DNA of 64,000 bases, taken from NCBI RefSeq assembly GCF_028993615.1, contig NZ_CP118632.1, positions 2,232,001 through 2,296,000 on the forward strand. The letters run 5' to 3'. The notes under the pieces were generated by a model that searched no databases, was not told the DNA's origin, and saw nothing but the letters and a program-made list of their open reading frames with translations. Origin of the DNA: Herbaspirillum sp. WKF16. Its GTDB lineage: Bacteria > Pseudomonadota > Gammaproteobacteria > Burkholderiales > Burkholderiaceae_D. Shown here piece after piece: positions 34,961-45,695 of this stretch (positions are counted from its first letter, which is position 1; each line of letters opens with the position of its first letter). The position numbers were made by a program, and so were the translations under genes.

Positions 34961-36279
34961 TGGATCTTCAGACCAGCCTGATCGTGATCGGCGGCGTGTT
35001 CGTCGTCGGCGTCATCTCCTATAACAAGTGGCAGGAACACAAGGCGCGCAAGACGGTGGAGCGCGCCTTTTCTTCGTCCCATGACGACGTCCTGATGTCG
35101 CCCGACGAGCAGGTCGCGCCCGGCGAATACGCCGCGCCGGCGCCGCTGGCCGAGCGCGAGGCCGGCTTCGCGCCCGCCGCCCGCGAGCAGGGCGACGACG
35201 AGCGCATGGAACCCGGCCTGTACGAGATGCCCGAGCGCAAGCCGGTGACGGCGCCGGTCAAGGCCTACCTGGACCAGGCCGAGTTCGAGCAGCGCGAACC
35301 CTACCTGGGCGACGCGCCGCAGGCGGCCGAGGCCGATCGTCGCGTCGACGCCGCCCTGGCCGAGGCCCTGGCGCAGGCGCCGCAATCGACGGTGGCGCAG
35401 GTCATCGCCGGCGCCGAGGAGCAGGTCGAGGCCGCCGCGGCCTTCACCGCACCGCCGGAAATGCAGGCGCGCCTGGCGCCCAAGCGCGAATTGCCGGTGG
35501 ACGAACTGATCGACTGCAACATCCCGATCGCCCTGGAGAATCCGCTGCGCGGCGACAAGCTGTTGCCGGCGCTGCAGAACCTGCGCCACGTCGGCAACAA
35601 GCCGGTGCACTTCATCGGCCGCACCGCCGAAGGCGACTGGGAGGCGGTGGCCCACGGCGGCGTCTACACCGCCTTGCTGGCCGGCGCCCAGCTGGCCAAC
35701 CGCAGCAATGCGCTCAACGAGATCGAGTATTCCGAGCTGGTCATGCGCCTGCGCGACCTGACCGATTCGCTCTCGGGCGAGCCGGAACTGCCGGACATGC
35801 CCGACGTCATCCGCACCGCCCAGGCGCTGCACCAGTTCATCGCCGACCATGACGTGCAGTTGTCGGTCAACGTGCGCACCACCGGCGCGCCCTGGAGCCT
35901 GGCGACGCTGCTGGCGGCGCTGACCCGCCAGGGCTTCGATCGCCGCACCGAAGGCTACCTGGTGATGCAGGACGGCGAGGGCGAGGTGCTGTTCGCGCTC
36001 TCGACCAACGCCACCCAGGCCGACGAGACCACCGACCGCCTGACGCTGTTGCTGGACGTGCCGCGCGTATCGCCGGCGCGCGACGGCTACGGCGCGCTGG
36101 TGGCCTGCGCCCGTTCGCTGGCGGCCCGTCTTGGCGGCGCCATGGTGGACGACAGCGACCAGCCCCTGTCCGACGCCTCGCTGGCCGACATCGCCGAGCA
36201 GGTCTCGGCCTTCTACAGCGCGATGGAGTCGGCCGACATCCCCGCCGGTTCCACCCGCGCGCTGCGCCTGTTCAGCTGA
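34957..36279 (+). CDS. zipA: Cell division protein ZipA
   Basis: The 440-residue protein has an N-terminal membrane anchor (LQTSLIVIGGVFVVGVISYNKW, residues 4-25), a long acidic Pro/Ala/Glu-rich linker (about 30-180), and a C-terminal ZipA FtsZ-binding domain (about 300-440: VNVRTTGAPWSLATLLAAL, GYLVMQDGEGEVLFALS, LTLLLDVPRVSP). It tethers FtsZ to the inner membrane. There are two possible starts, ATG 34957 or 34960; the second gives the usual short N-terminus. It is followed after 24 bases by ligA, the usual zipA-ligA pair. Confidence 0.93.
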   Translation: MMDLQTSLIVIGGVFVVGVISYNKWQEHKARKTVERAFSSSHDDVLMSPDEQVAPGEYAAPAPLAEREAGFAPAAREQGDDERMEPGLYEMPERKPVTAPVKAYLDQAEFEQREPYLGDAPQAAEADRRVDAALAEALAQAPQSTVAQVIAGAEEQVEAAAAFTAPPEMQARLAPKRELPVDELIDCNIPIALENPLRGDKLLPALQNLRHVGNKPVHFIGRTAEGDWEAVAHGGVYTALLAGAQLANRSNALNEIEYSELVMRLRDLTDSLSGEPELPDMPDVIRTAQALHQFIADHDVQLSVNVRTTGAPWSLATLLAALTRQGFDRRTEGYLVMQDGEGEVLFALSTNATQADETTDRLTLLLDVPRVSPARDGYGALVACARSLAARLGGAMVDDSDQPLSDASLADIAEQVSAFYSAMESADIPAGSTRALRLFS

Positions 36280-36288
36280 GGGGCATGA

Positions 36289-38385
<2,097 letters not shown>

Positions 38386-38476
38386 TGTCCATGAGGCCTT
38401 CGGTTTGTTGTCGAATTTGAATCAGGGCGTCCGGTTTGTCCGGGCGCTTGAATGAATAACACTTCCCCATGGAGCA

Positions 38477-39370
38477 ATGATGATCAAGAGGATCAAGAAA
38501 GCCGTTTTCCCCGTCGCCGGCCTTGGCAGCCGCTTCCTGCCCGCCACCAAGGCGCAGCCCAAGGAAATGCTGCCCATCGTCGACAAGCCGCTGATCCACT
38601 ACGCGGTGGAAGAGGCGGTGGCCGCCGGCATCACCGAAATGGTTTTCATCACCGGCCGCAACAAGCGCGCCATCGAGGATCACTTCGACAAGGCCTATGA
38701 GCTGGAAAGTGAACTGGAAGCCGCCGGCAAGCAAAAGCTGCTGGAGATCGTGCAAAACGTGGTGCCCAAGAACGTGAATTGCATTTTCATCCGCCAGTCG
38801 ACCCCGCTGGGCCTGGGCCACGCCGTGCTGTGCGCGCGGCCGGTGGTGGGCGAGGAGCCCTTCGCCGTGCTGCTGGCGGACGATTTCATGGACACCGACC
38901 CCGGCGTCAAGCCTGTGCTGGCGCAGATGACCGACATCTATACGCGCGAAGGCATGAGCATGCTGGCGGTGCAGGAAGTGCCCCGGGCCGAGACCAAGCA
39001 GTACGGCATCGTCAGCGCCACCTCCTACCAGCCCGACCTGGAGCGGGTGAACGCCATCGTCGAGAAGCCGGCGCCCGAGGACGCTCCTTCGACCCTGGCC
39101 GTGGTCGGCCGCTATGTGCTCAACAACCGCATCTTCGACTACCTGGAAAACATCGGCCGCGGCGCCGGCGGCGAGATCCAGCTGACCGACGGCATCGCCG
39201 CGCTGATGCAGGCCGAGTCGGTGCTGGCCTACCGCTACCAAGGCCAGCGCTATGACTGCGGCTCCAAGCTGGGCTACCTGAAGGCCACCGTGGCCATGGG
39301 CCTGAAGCACCCGGAAACCGGCCCGGCCTTCGGCGAATTCCTCAAGGAAATCGGCGGCAGGCAGGACTGA
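38477..39370 (+). CDS. galU: UTP-glucose-1-phosphate uridylyltransferase
   Basis: The 297-residue nucleotidyltransferase makes UDP-glucose for LPS, exopolysaccharide and galactose metabolism. [24 protein letters not shown] is the N-terminal nucleotide/metal motif. [24 protein letters not shown] and [16 protein letters not shown] fit GalU. The start is one of two adjacent ATGs (38477 or 38480) after a GGAG site. It shares the plus strand with ligA upstream and def downstream, and its stop overlaps the first in-frame ATG of the def frame. Confidence 0.97.
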   Translation: MMIKRIKKAVFPVAGLGSRFLPATKAQPKEMLPIVDKPLIHYAVEEAVAAGITEMVFITGRNKRAIEDHFDKAYELESELEAAGKQKLLEIVQNVVPKNVNCIFIRQSTPLGLGHAVLCARPVVGEEPFAVLLADDFMDTDPGVKPVLAQMTDIYTREGMSMLAVQEVPRAETKQYGIVSATSYQPDLERVNAIVEKPAPEDAPSTLAVVGRYVLNNRIFDYLENIGRGAGGEIQLTDGIAALMQAESVLAYRYQGQRYDCGSKLGYLKATVAMGLKHPETGPAFGEFLKEIGGRQD

Positions 39371-39471
39371 TGCCTCGCGCCCGGCCGCTTCCGCGGCGGC
39401 CGGCGCGGCAGGGAGGGATCACACAGGCGCTCGGCATGGACCGGGCGTCGTCTTTTGGAGTGCAAGCAACG

Positions 39472-40008
39472 ATGGCTATTCGCGACATCCTCAAAATGGG
39501 CGACCCGCGCCTGCTGCGCCAGGCGCAAGCCGTGACGCAGTTCGGCACGCCCGAGCTGGCGGCGCTGGTGGACGACATGTTCGAAACCATGCGCGCCGTC
39601 AACGGCGCCGGCCTGGCGGCGCCGCAGATCGGCGTCGACCTGCAGCTGGTGATCTTCGGCTTCGGCAGCAACCAGCGCTACCCGGACGCGCCCGCGGTGC
39701 CGGAGACGGTGCTGATCAATCCGGTGCTCACGCCCTTGTCCGACGAGATCGAGGACGGCTGGGAAGGCTGCCTGTCGGTGCCCGGCATGCGCGGCGTGGT
39801 GCCGCGCTGGAGCCGCCTGCGCTATCAGGGCTACGACTTGCAGGGAGACGTCATCGACCGTACCGTCGACGGTTTCCATGCGCGCGTGGTGCAGCACGAG
39901 TGCGATCACTTGCAGGGCATCCTGTATCCGATGCGCATCCGCGACTTCGCGCAATTCGGCTTTACCGAAGTGCTGTTCCCTGAGCTGGATCCGAATCAGG
40001 ACGATTGA
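39472..40008 (+). CDS. def: Peptide deformylase
   Basis: The 178-residue metalloenzyme removes the formyl group from nascent proteins. All three family motifs are present: GLAAPQIG near residue 44, EGCLSVPG near 99, and the metal site QHECDH near 141. ATG 39472 is chosen because it follows TTTTGGAG and gives the usual N-terminus [15 protein letters not shown]. The frame stays open to an ATG at 39370 that overlaps the galU stop, which would add 34 Arg/Pro-rich residues. A bidirectional terminator follows. Confidence 0.97.
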   Translation: MAIRDILKMGDPRLLRQAQAVTQFGTPELAALVDDMFETMRAVNGAGLAAPQIGVDLQLVIFGFGSNQRYPDAPAVPETVLINPVLTPLSDEIEDGWEGCLSVPGMRGVVPRWSRLRYQGYDLQGDVIDRTVDGFHARVVQHECDHLQGILYPMRIRDFAQFGFTEVLFPELDPNQDD

Positions 40009-40031
40009 CCCGCGCAGGAACGGATAGGCAG

Positions 40032-40062
40032 AAAAAAGCCGCAACCAAGGTTGCGGCTTTTT
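40032..40062. terminator. Bidirectional intrinsic terminator between def and cphA
   Basis: A 9-bp GC-rich repeat (GCCGCAACC with GGTTGCGGC) is flanked by A6 and T5. It serves the convergent def and cphA genes. Confidence 0.9.
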
Positions 40063-40083
40063 CATGGGCGCTGGATGCGGTGC

Positions 40084-42654
40084 CTACTTCTCCGCCACGC
40101 GCATGGCGATGTGCGCCAGCGCCTCCTCCACCTGGTCGATCAGGATCAGGCACAGGTCGCCGGCCTGCAGCGAGGACAGCGCGGTGTCGATGGCCAGGAA
40201 CTCGCCATAGATCTCCTTGACGTCGCTGGTGCGGGTGGCTTTTTCCAGGCCCTGGCGCAGCAGCGCGATCACCTCGCCGTCGACGCGACCGCGCTGGCAT
40301 TGGTCCTGATAGAGCACCACTTCGTCGAAGGCGTCGCCCAGCAGTTCGGTCTGGCGCGTGATGTCGACGTCGCGGCGGTCGCCGGCGCCGCTGATGACCA
40401 CCGAGCGGCGCTTGGCGGGCATGCTGTCGACCGCCTTGATCAGGGCGGCGATGGCGTCCGGGTTGTGGCCGTAGTCGGCGATCAGGGTGGCGCCCTTGTA
40501 GTCGAACATGTTGAAGCGGCCCGGGGCGGTGCCGCTGTCGCTGATGAAGCTGCTCAGCGCGGCGGTGATCTGCTCCCAGTCGAGGTTCAGCGCCCAGGCG
40601 GCGCCGACCGAGGCCATCACGTTCTCGACCTGGAAGCCGATGGCGCCGTTGCCGGTCAGCGGGATGCCGGACAGCTTCAGGCGCTTCTCGAGGTCACCCT
40701 GGGCGGCCACGATGGCGTCGCCGTCGCGGTAGACGATGCGGTGGCCCTGGGCGCGATGGGTGGCCATGATCGGGTGTTGCGGGTCGAGCGCGAAGAAGGT
40801 CACCGAGCCGGGGCAGGAGGAGGCCATCTTCGAGACCATCGGGTCGGCCGCGTTGAGCACTGCGGTGCCGGTCGGCGCGACGTTCTCGACGATCACGCGC
40901 TTGACCACGGCCAGGTCTTCCACGGTGCTGATGTAGGACAGACCCAGGTGGTCGCCCATGCCGATGTTGGTCACCACGGCCACGGCGCAGCGGTCGAAGC
41001 CCAGGCCCTCGCGCAGCACGCCGCCGCGGGCGGTTTCCAGCACCGCGGCGTCGACGTCGGGATGGAACAGCACGTTGCGCGCGCTGCGCGGGCCGCTGCA
41101 GTCGCCGGTGTCGGTGCGCAGGCCGTCGATGTAGACGCCGTCGGTGTTGGTCATGCCCACGCGCAGGCCGGTCTTGGCCAGCAGGTGGGTGATCAGGCGC
41201 ACGGTGGTGGTCTTGCCGTTGGTGCCGGCCACCGCCACCACGGGGATGCGGCCGTCGTCGCCGTCCCCGTACATGGTGGAGATGATGGCTTCGCCGACGT
41301 CGCGGCTCTTGCCGTAGGAGGGCGTCAGGTGCATGCGCAGGCCGGGCGCGGCGTTGACTTCGACGATGCCGCCGCCTTGCTCTTCCATCGACATGTGCAC
41401 CGAGTTGCAGACCACGTCGACGCCGCAGATGTCCAGGCCGACCATCTGCGCCGCGGCGATGGCGCGCGCGGCCATCTCGGGGTGGACGTCGTCGGTGACG
41501 TCGGTGGCGGTGCCGCCGGTGGACAGGTTGGCGTTGTTGCGCAGGACCACGCGCACGCCTTGCGCCGGAATGGCTTCAGGGTCGAGGTTCTGGCCAGCCA
41601 GCACCGAGAGGGCGATGTCGTCCAGGCGGATCTTGGTCAGCGAGGTGGCGTGGCCGTCGCCGCGCAGCGGGTCGGCGTTGACCTGGTCGATCAACTGGCG
41701 GATGGTGTGCACGCCGTCGCCGATGACTTGCGGCGGATCGCGGCGGGCTGCAGCCACCAGGGTCTTGCCGATCACCAGCAGGCGGAAGTCGTGGCCCGGG
41801 AGATAGCGTTCGACGATCACCTCGTCGCTGATGCGCGCGGCGTTGGCGAACGCGTGTTCGATCTGCGCGGGGGTACTGATGTTGACCGCCACGCCCTTGC
41901 CCTGGTTGCCGTCCAGCGGCTTGATCACCACGGCCGAGCCGATTTCCTCGGCGGCCTTCAACGCATCTTCCACGGTGGTGACCACGCGGCCGTTGGGCAC
42001 CGGCACGCCGGCTGCGTGCAGCAGCATCTTGGTCAGGTCCTTGTCCTGCGCGATCGATTCGGCGATGGCGCTGGTATTGCTGGTCTCGGCGGCCTGGATG
42101 CGCTTCTGGCGGCTGCCCCAGCCGAACTGCACCATGCTGCCCTGGGTCAGGCGGCGGAACGGGATGCCGCGCTTGGCGGCGGCATTGACGATGGAGCCGG
42201 TGCTGGGACCAAGGCGCACGTCTTCGTCCAGTTCGCGGATGCGCGACAGGGCGGCGGTCAGGTCGAACGGGGTGTCGGCCTGCGCGGCCAGGCACAGCTC
42301 CAGCGCCAGGTCGAAGGCCAGGCGGCCGACTTCCTCTTCGCTGTACTCGACCACCACCTGGTAGATGCCGGTCTCGATGGTGGATACCGTGCGGCTGAAG
42401 GTCACCGGGCAGCCGGCCTGCGATTGCAGGGCGAGGGCGGCGGCGGCCAGCGCATGCGCCATCGAGACGGCCTGTTTGCCGCCGTCCGGCTCAAGGAAGC
42501 CGATCTGCGGGAAGCGGGCGCGCAGGCGCACCTCGAAGCCGGGCATGTCGTCCACCACCCGTTCCGATTCCGGACAGGAGACGATGGCTTCGACGGCGGT
42601 GTGTCTGCACCAGAGGTTGGGGCCGCGCAGTGCGCGTATGCGGGATACGTCCAT
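40084..42654 (-). CDS. cphA: Cyanophycin synthetase
   Basis: The 856-residue enzyme polymerises Asp and Arg into cyanophycin, a nitrogen/carbon reserve, using ATP. It has an N-terminal CphA domain (about residues 1-160) and an ATP-grasp domain (about 160-480; VVIKPLDGNQGKGVAV, VERYLPGHDFRLLVI, VEVNAAPGLRMHL). A Mur-ligase-like module follows, with P-loop VAGTNGKTTTVRL, and a complete C-terminal lobe (ADYGHNPDAIAALI, ISGAGDRRD). It is the downstream gene of a cphA'-cphA pair with 66 bases between. Full length for the family. Confidence 0.97.
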   Translation of the reverse strand: MDVSRIRALRGPNLWCRHTAVEAIVSCPESERVVDDMPGFEVRLRARFPQIGFLEPDGGKQAVSMAHALAAAALALQSQAGCPVTFSRTVSTIETGIYQVVVEYSEEEVGRLAFDLALELCLAAQADTPFDLTAALSRIRELDEDVRLGPSTGSIVNAAAKRGIPFRRLTQGSMVQFGWGSRQKRIQAAETSNTSAIAESIAQDKDLTKMLLHAAGVPVPNGRVVTTVEDALKAAEEIGSAVVIKPLDGNQGKGVAVNISTPAQIEHAFANAARISDEVIVERYLPGHDFRLLVIGKTLVAAARRDPPQVIGDGVHTIRQLIDQVNADPLRGDGHATSLTKIRLDDIALSVLAGQNLDPEAIPAQGVRVVLRNNANLSTGGTATDVTDDVHPEMAARAIAAAQMVGLDICGVDVVCNSVHMSMEEQGGGIVEVNAAPGLRMHLTPSYGKSRDVGEAIISTMYGDGDDGRIPVVAVAGTNGKTTTVRLITHLLAKTGLRVGMTNTDGVYIDGLRTDTGDCSGPRSARNVLFHPDVDAAVLETARGGVLREGLGFDRCAVAVVTNIGMGDHLGLSYISTVEDLAVVKRVIVENVAPTGTAVLNAADPMVSKMASSCPGSVTFFALDPQHPIMATHRAQGHRIVYRDGDAIVAAQGDLEKRLKLSGIPLTGNGAIGFQVENVMASVGAAWALNLDWEQITAALSSFISDSGTAPGRFNMFDYKGATLIADYGHNPDAIAALIKAVDSMPAKRRSVVISGAGDRRDVDITRQTELLGDAFDEVVLYQDQCQRGRVDGEVIALLRQGLEKATRTSDVKEIYGEFLAIDTALSSLQAGDLCLILIDQVEEALAHIAMRVAEK

Positions 42655-42720
42655 GGACAGGTTTTCCTAGTGTCTCTTGATCTTCAATCTGGTCTGTATT
42701 GCCTTGCCGGGGCGCCTGCC

Positions 42721-44919
42721 TCAGGCGACCTGGCTCTTGAACTTCAGTCCTTGCTGCTCGGCCTGCTCGGTGCCGAACAGTTCGATGCCGGCGCGGATCA
42801 CTTCGGGCGAGATGCCCAGCGCCCACGCCGCGCCGACTGCCGCCAGCACATTCTCGACCTGGTAGGCCACGGCGCCGTTGCCGGTCAGCGGAATGGCGTC
42901 CACCGAGCTGACCTTGCATTCGCGCTCGCCCTCGGCCTGGATCAGGTCGCCGCCGCGCAGGAACACGGCGCGGCCGCCTTCCTTCAAGTGAGTCGCCAAC
43001 AGCTCGGAGGCCGGTTCGGTGCTGAAGAAGATCACCTCGCCGTCGCACAGCTGGGCCATTTCGGCCACCAGCGGATCGTCGGCGTTGAGGATCGCGGCGC
43101 CGTCCGGCAGCACCAGGTCGACCTGGGTGCGCTTGACCTTGGTGGCGATTTGCTCGGCGTTCTCGATGTAGTACTCGGGCAGGCTGTCGTCGGGATCGAT
43201 ATTGGCCACCACGCCCACCAGGCAGCGGTCGTAGGCCAGGCCTTCGGAGAGGATGGAGACGCTGCCGTTCTCGAACACGGCGGCTTCCACGGCGCGGTTC
43301 AACAGCACGCGGTGCGCGGCTTCCCAGTTGGCGCGGTTGCCGCGCTCGACCTGGCGCTCGCCGAAATACAGGCCGTCGCCGCACGCCAGGCCGACATGCT
43401 TGCCCGAGAGGTGGATGATGCGGGCGACCAGGCGCGAGATGGTGGTCTTGCCGTGGGTGCCGGTGACGCCGACCACGGGAATGCGGCCGGTCTCGTCCTC
43501 GCCGAACAGGTTGTTGACGATGGCTTCGCCCACCGGGCGCGCCTGGCCTTCGGAGGGTTTCAGGTGCATCAGCAGGCCGGGGCCGGCATTGACTTCGACG
43601 ATGGCGCCGCCCTGGTCGGCCAGCGGGCGGGTGATGTCCTCGGCCACGATGTCGACGCCGGCGATGTCCAGGCCGACGATGCGCGCGGCCAGCGAGGCGG
43701 CGGCGGCCACGCTGGGATGGACCTTCTCGGTGATGTCGGCCGAGACGTTGCCGTTGCGCAGCAGCAGGATGCGGCGGCCGGCGGCCGGCACCGATTCGAC
43801 GGTGAGGTTCTGGCGCTGCAGTTCCAGCACGGCGGCGGGCTCGCGCTCCAGCAGCACCGGGTCCAGCAGGTGTTCTTCCAGCAGGCCGCGGCGCGGGTCG
43901 CGGTTGAGCTCGTCGAGCAGCTCCTGCACGGTGGACTTGCCGTCGCCGATGATGAAGATGGGCTCGCCGCGCGCGGCCGCGGCCAGCTTGCCGCCGACGA
44001 TCAGCAGGCGGTGCTCGAGGCCCGGCACGAAACGCTCGACCAGCACGCCGCTGCCTTCTTCCAGCGCGACCTTGTAGGCGGTCTCGATTTCCTCGCGGGT
44101 GTTCAGGTCGATGAAGACGCCGCGGCCGTGGTTGGCGTCGCAGGGCTTCACCACCACGGGCAGGCCGATGTCCTCGGCGGCTTCCCAGGCGTCTTCGGGG
44201 CTTTCCACCAGTCGGCCTTCGGGCACCGGCACGCCGCAGGTTTCCAGCAGCGACTTGGTCAGGTCCTTGTCGCGCGAGATGCCTTCGGCGATGGCGCCGG
44301 TCTGGTCGGATTCGGCGGTCCAGATGCGGCGCGACTTGCAGCCGTGGCCGAGCTGGACCAGGTTGCCTTCGGACAGGCGGATGGTGGGAATGCGGCGTTC
44401 TTCGGCGGCATCCACGATGCAGGCGGTGCTGGGCCCCAGGCAGAGCTTGTCGACCATGCGGCGCAGCTTGGCCAGCGTGGCGTCGACGTCGTACGGGCGG
44501 TCTTCGATGGCGGCCATCACCAGGTCGCGCGCGGCGTACAGCGCGGCGCGGGTCACCGTTTCATGGCGGGCGCGCACCACCACCTTGTAGACGCCGCGCA
44601 CATTGGTCTCGCGCGCCTTGCCGAAGCCGCCGGGCAGGCCGGCCAGGTTCTGCAGCTCCAGCGTCACGTGTTCCAGGATGTGGCCGGGCCAGGTGCCTTC
44701 CTCCAGCCGGCGCACGAAGCCGCCGCGCACCTCGTAGCTGCAGCGGTGCTCGATGAGCGTGGGCAGCCAGGCGGTCAGTCTGTCGGTGAAGCCGGGGATG
44801 GTGTTGGAGGGAAAGTCTTCCAGTTCGCCGATGTCGATCCACACTTCGAGGGCCGAGCGGTAGGTCCAGATGTTGGGACCTTTCAAGGGCAGGAAACGGA
44901 GGAATTCGATGTTTTTCAT
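42721..44919 (-). CDS. Short cyanophycin synthetase paralogue, CphA' type
   Basis: The 732-residue paralogue has the N-domain (FLPLKGPNIWTYRSALEVWID), an intact ATP-grasp (VVVKPCDANHGRGVFI, VERFVPGLEHRLLIV, VEVNAGPGLLMHL) and a Mur-like central module with P-loop GVTGTHGKTTISRL. It stops about 120 residues short of its neighbour and lacks the C-terminal Mur lobe that in CphA helps handle the growing chain. This short form next to full cphA is a recurrent arrangement in betaproteobacteria; its exact role is unsettled. Start ATG 44919 (MKNIEFLRFLPLKGPNIWT) is used, since the longer frame upstream is not CphA-like. Confidence 0.92.
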   Translation of the reverse strand: MKNIEFLRFLPLKGPNIWTYRSALEVWIDIGELEDFPSNTIPGFTDRLTAWLPTLIEHRCSYEVRGGFVRRLEEGTWPGHILEHVTLELQNLAGLPGGFGKARETNVRGVYKVVVRARHETVTRAALYAARDLVMAAIEDRPYDVDATLAKLRRMVDKLCLGPSTACIVDAAEERRIPTIRLSEGNLVQLGHGCKSRRIWTAESDQTGAIAEGISRDKDLTKSLLETCGVPVPEGRLVESPEDAWEAAEDIGLPVVVKPCDANHGRGVFIDLNTREEIETAYKVALEEGSGVLVERFVPGLEHRLLIVGGKLAAAARGEPIFIIGDGKSTVQELLDELNRDPRRGLLEEHLLDPVLLEREPAAVLELQRQNLTVESVPAAGRRILLLRNGNVSADITEKVHPSVAAAASLAARIVGLDIAGVDIVAEDITRPLADQGGAIVEVNAGPGLLMHLKPSEGQARPVGEAIVNNLFGEDETGRIPVVGVTGTHGKTTISRLVARIIHLSGKHVGLACGDGLYFGERQVERGNRANWEAAHRVLLNRAVEAAVFENGSVSILSEGLAYDRCLVGVVANIDPDDSLPEYYIENAEQIATKVKRTQVDLVLPDGAAILNADDPLVAEMAQLCDGEVIFFSTEPASELLATHLKEGGRAVFLRGGDLIQAEGERECKVSSVDAIPLTGNGAVAYQVENVLAAVGAAWALGISPEVIRAGIELFGTEQAEQQGLKFKSQVA

Positions 44920-45000
44920 GTCTGGAGGTGTGCCGCGTAAATTGCCGTTTATATCTGTCTGTAGAGCCGGGCCGCCAGGCGATGCTGCTGCCGGGAGCCG

Positions 45001-45028
45001 CTTTTGTTCGCTTTTGTTCGCTTTTGTT
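45001..45028. repeat. Three tandem 10-bp repeats upstream of cphA'
   Basis: CTTTTGTTCG occurs twice and then as an 8-base third copy. The period is one helical turn. It lies 82-109 bases upstream of the cphA' start codon, reading AACAAAAGCG on the coding strand, in the leader or promoter of the cyanophycin operon. Confidence 0.8.
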
Positions 45029-45612
45029 ATTTGTGAAACGTTTTCAGGCGTGTCCTCCGTGTGACCTCGCAAAGCCGGGAAGATGCCATCCGATCGCCTG
45101 TGCCGTCGCCCGCCAGCTCTGCCTTGCGGCGCGGGCCGCAAGCCGATGGGCGGCCCGGCGAGAGGTAGGACAGGATTTCCCGGTCAGCATTCCGTCAGAA
45201 TAGCGCATGCTCCACTAACGTGCCGGAAGGCATTTGGTTTACTGGGGAACGACAAAGAACTGGCAAAAAGGGCAGGTGCGGGCTTGCCGGCGGGAAATCA
45301 GGGGGTGCGCCTCGCGCGGAAAAACTGGTCGGTTTTGCGGGCGGCGAAGGCGGATCTCATTGGAGTTATGCTTGTGAGGATGTGATTGGGCAGCATTGTC
45401 GCAGAGTGTCCGGCGGCCGTGGCGCGAATTAACCAAAAAAACGACGGTCAACAAGTAAAGGGCGAGCCGCCGGCATGGCGATGAGCTGCGTTTCGCATCC
45501 CGCGGGAAACGCGCCCGGACTCATGCGTGCACCGTTTGGCCGCCTCTTGCGTTATGCGATGGACTCATCCGTATCGCAGCCGATGACGAGGGGCCGCGCG
45601 CAGGGGCTGCGC

Positions 45613-45618
45613 TATAAT
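45613..45618 (+). promoter_or_regulatory. -10 box of the cyanophycin-associated ABC transporter gene
   Basis: A consensus TATAAT lies 78 bases upstream of the ATG. The -35 position (about 45590-45595) is GC-rich with no good match. Confidence 0.45.
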
Positions 45619-45695
45619 CGCGCGCTGCCCGACCGGGCCTTGCCATCCAGAACACATAGCCAAACCGCTCGCTTCGGGCCTAACGTTGCCGTTAA

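Larger units (their letters stand above)
44920..45695. other. 776-base divergent control region of the cyanophycin locus
   Basis: No gene is supported. It contains three tandem 10-base repeats at 45001-45028 on the cphA' side and a TATAAT box at 45613-45618 on the ABC-transporter side. I could not find a convincing minus-strand promoter or an NtrC or sigma54 site by eye. The length is unusual for this gene-dense window. Confidence 0.55.

Noticed and set aside
39370..39471. An extended peptide deformylase starting at the ATG overlapping galU
   Set aside because: The added 34 residues are Arg/Pro-rich and atypical, while ATG 39472 has a good ribosome-binding site and a standard N-terminus.
40051..44940. 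A 1629-codon open frame on the plus strand opposite both cyanophycin synthetase genes
   Set aside because: It is antisense to two well-supported genes, has the His/Asp/Gly/Val-rich make-up of a reverse-frame shadow in high-GC DNA, and shows no family motif.
45001..45028. Possible CRISPR array from the tandem repeats
   Set aside because: The repeats are 10 bases, directly abutting, without spacers, and no cas genes are present.
44920..45695. NtrC or sigma54 sites controlling the cyanophycin genes
   Set aside because: TGCACC near 45527 lacks the matching half-site, and no TGGCAC-N5-TTGC pattern was found on either strand by eye.
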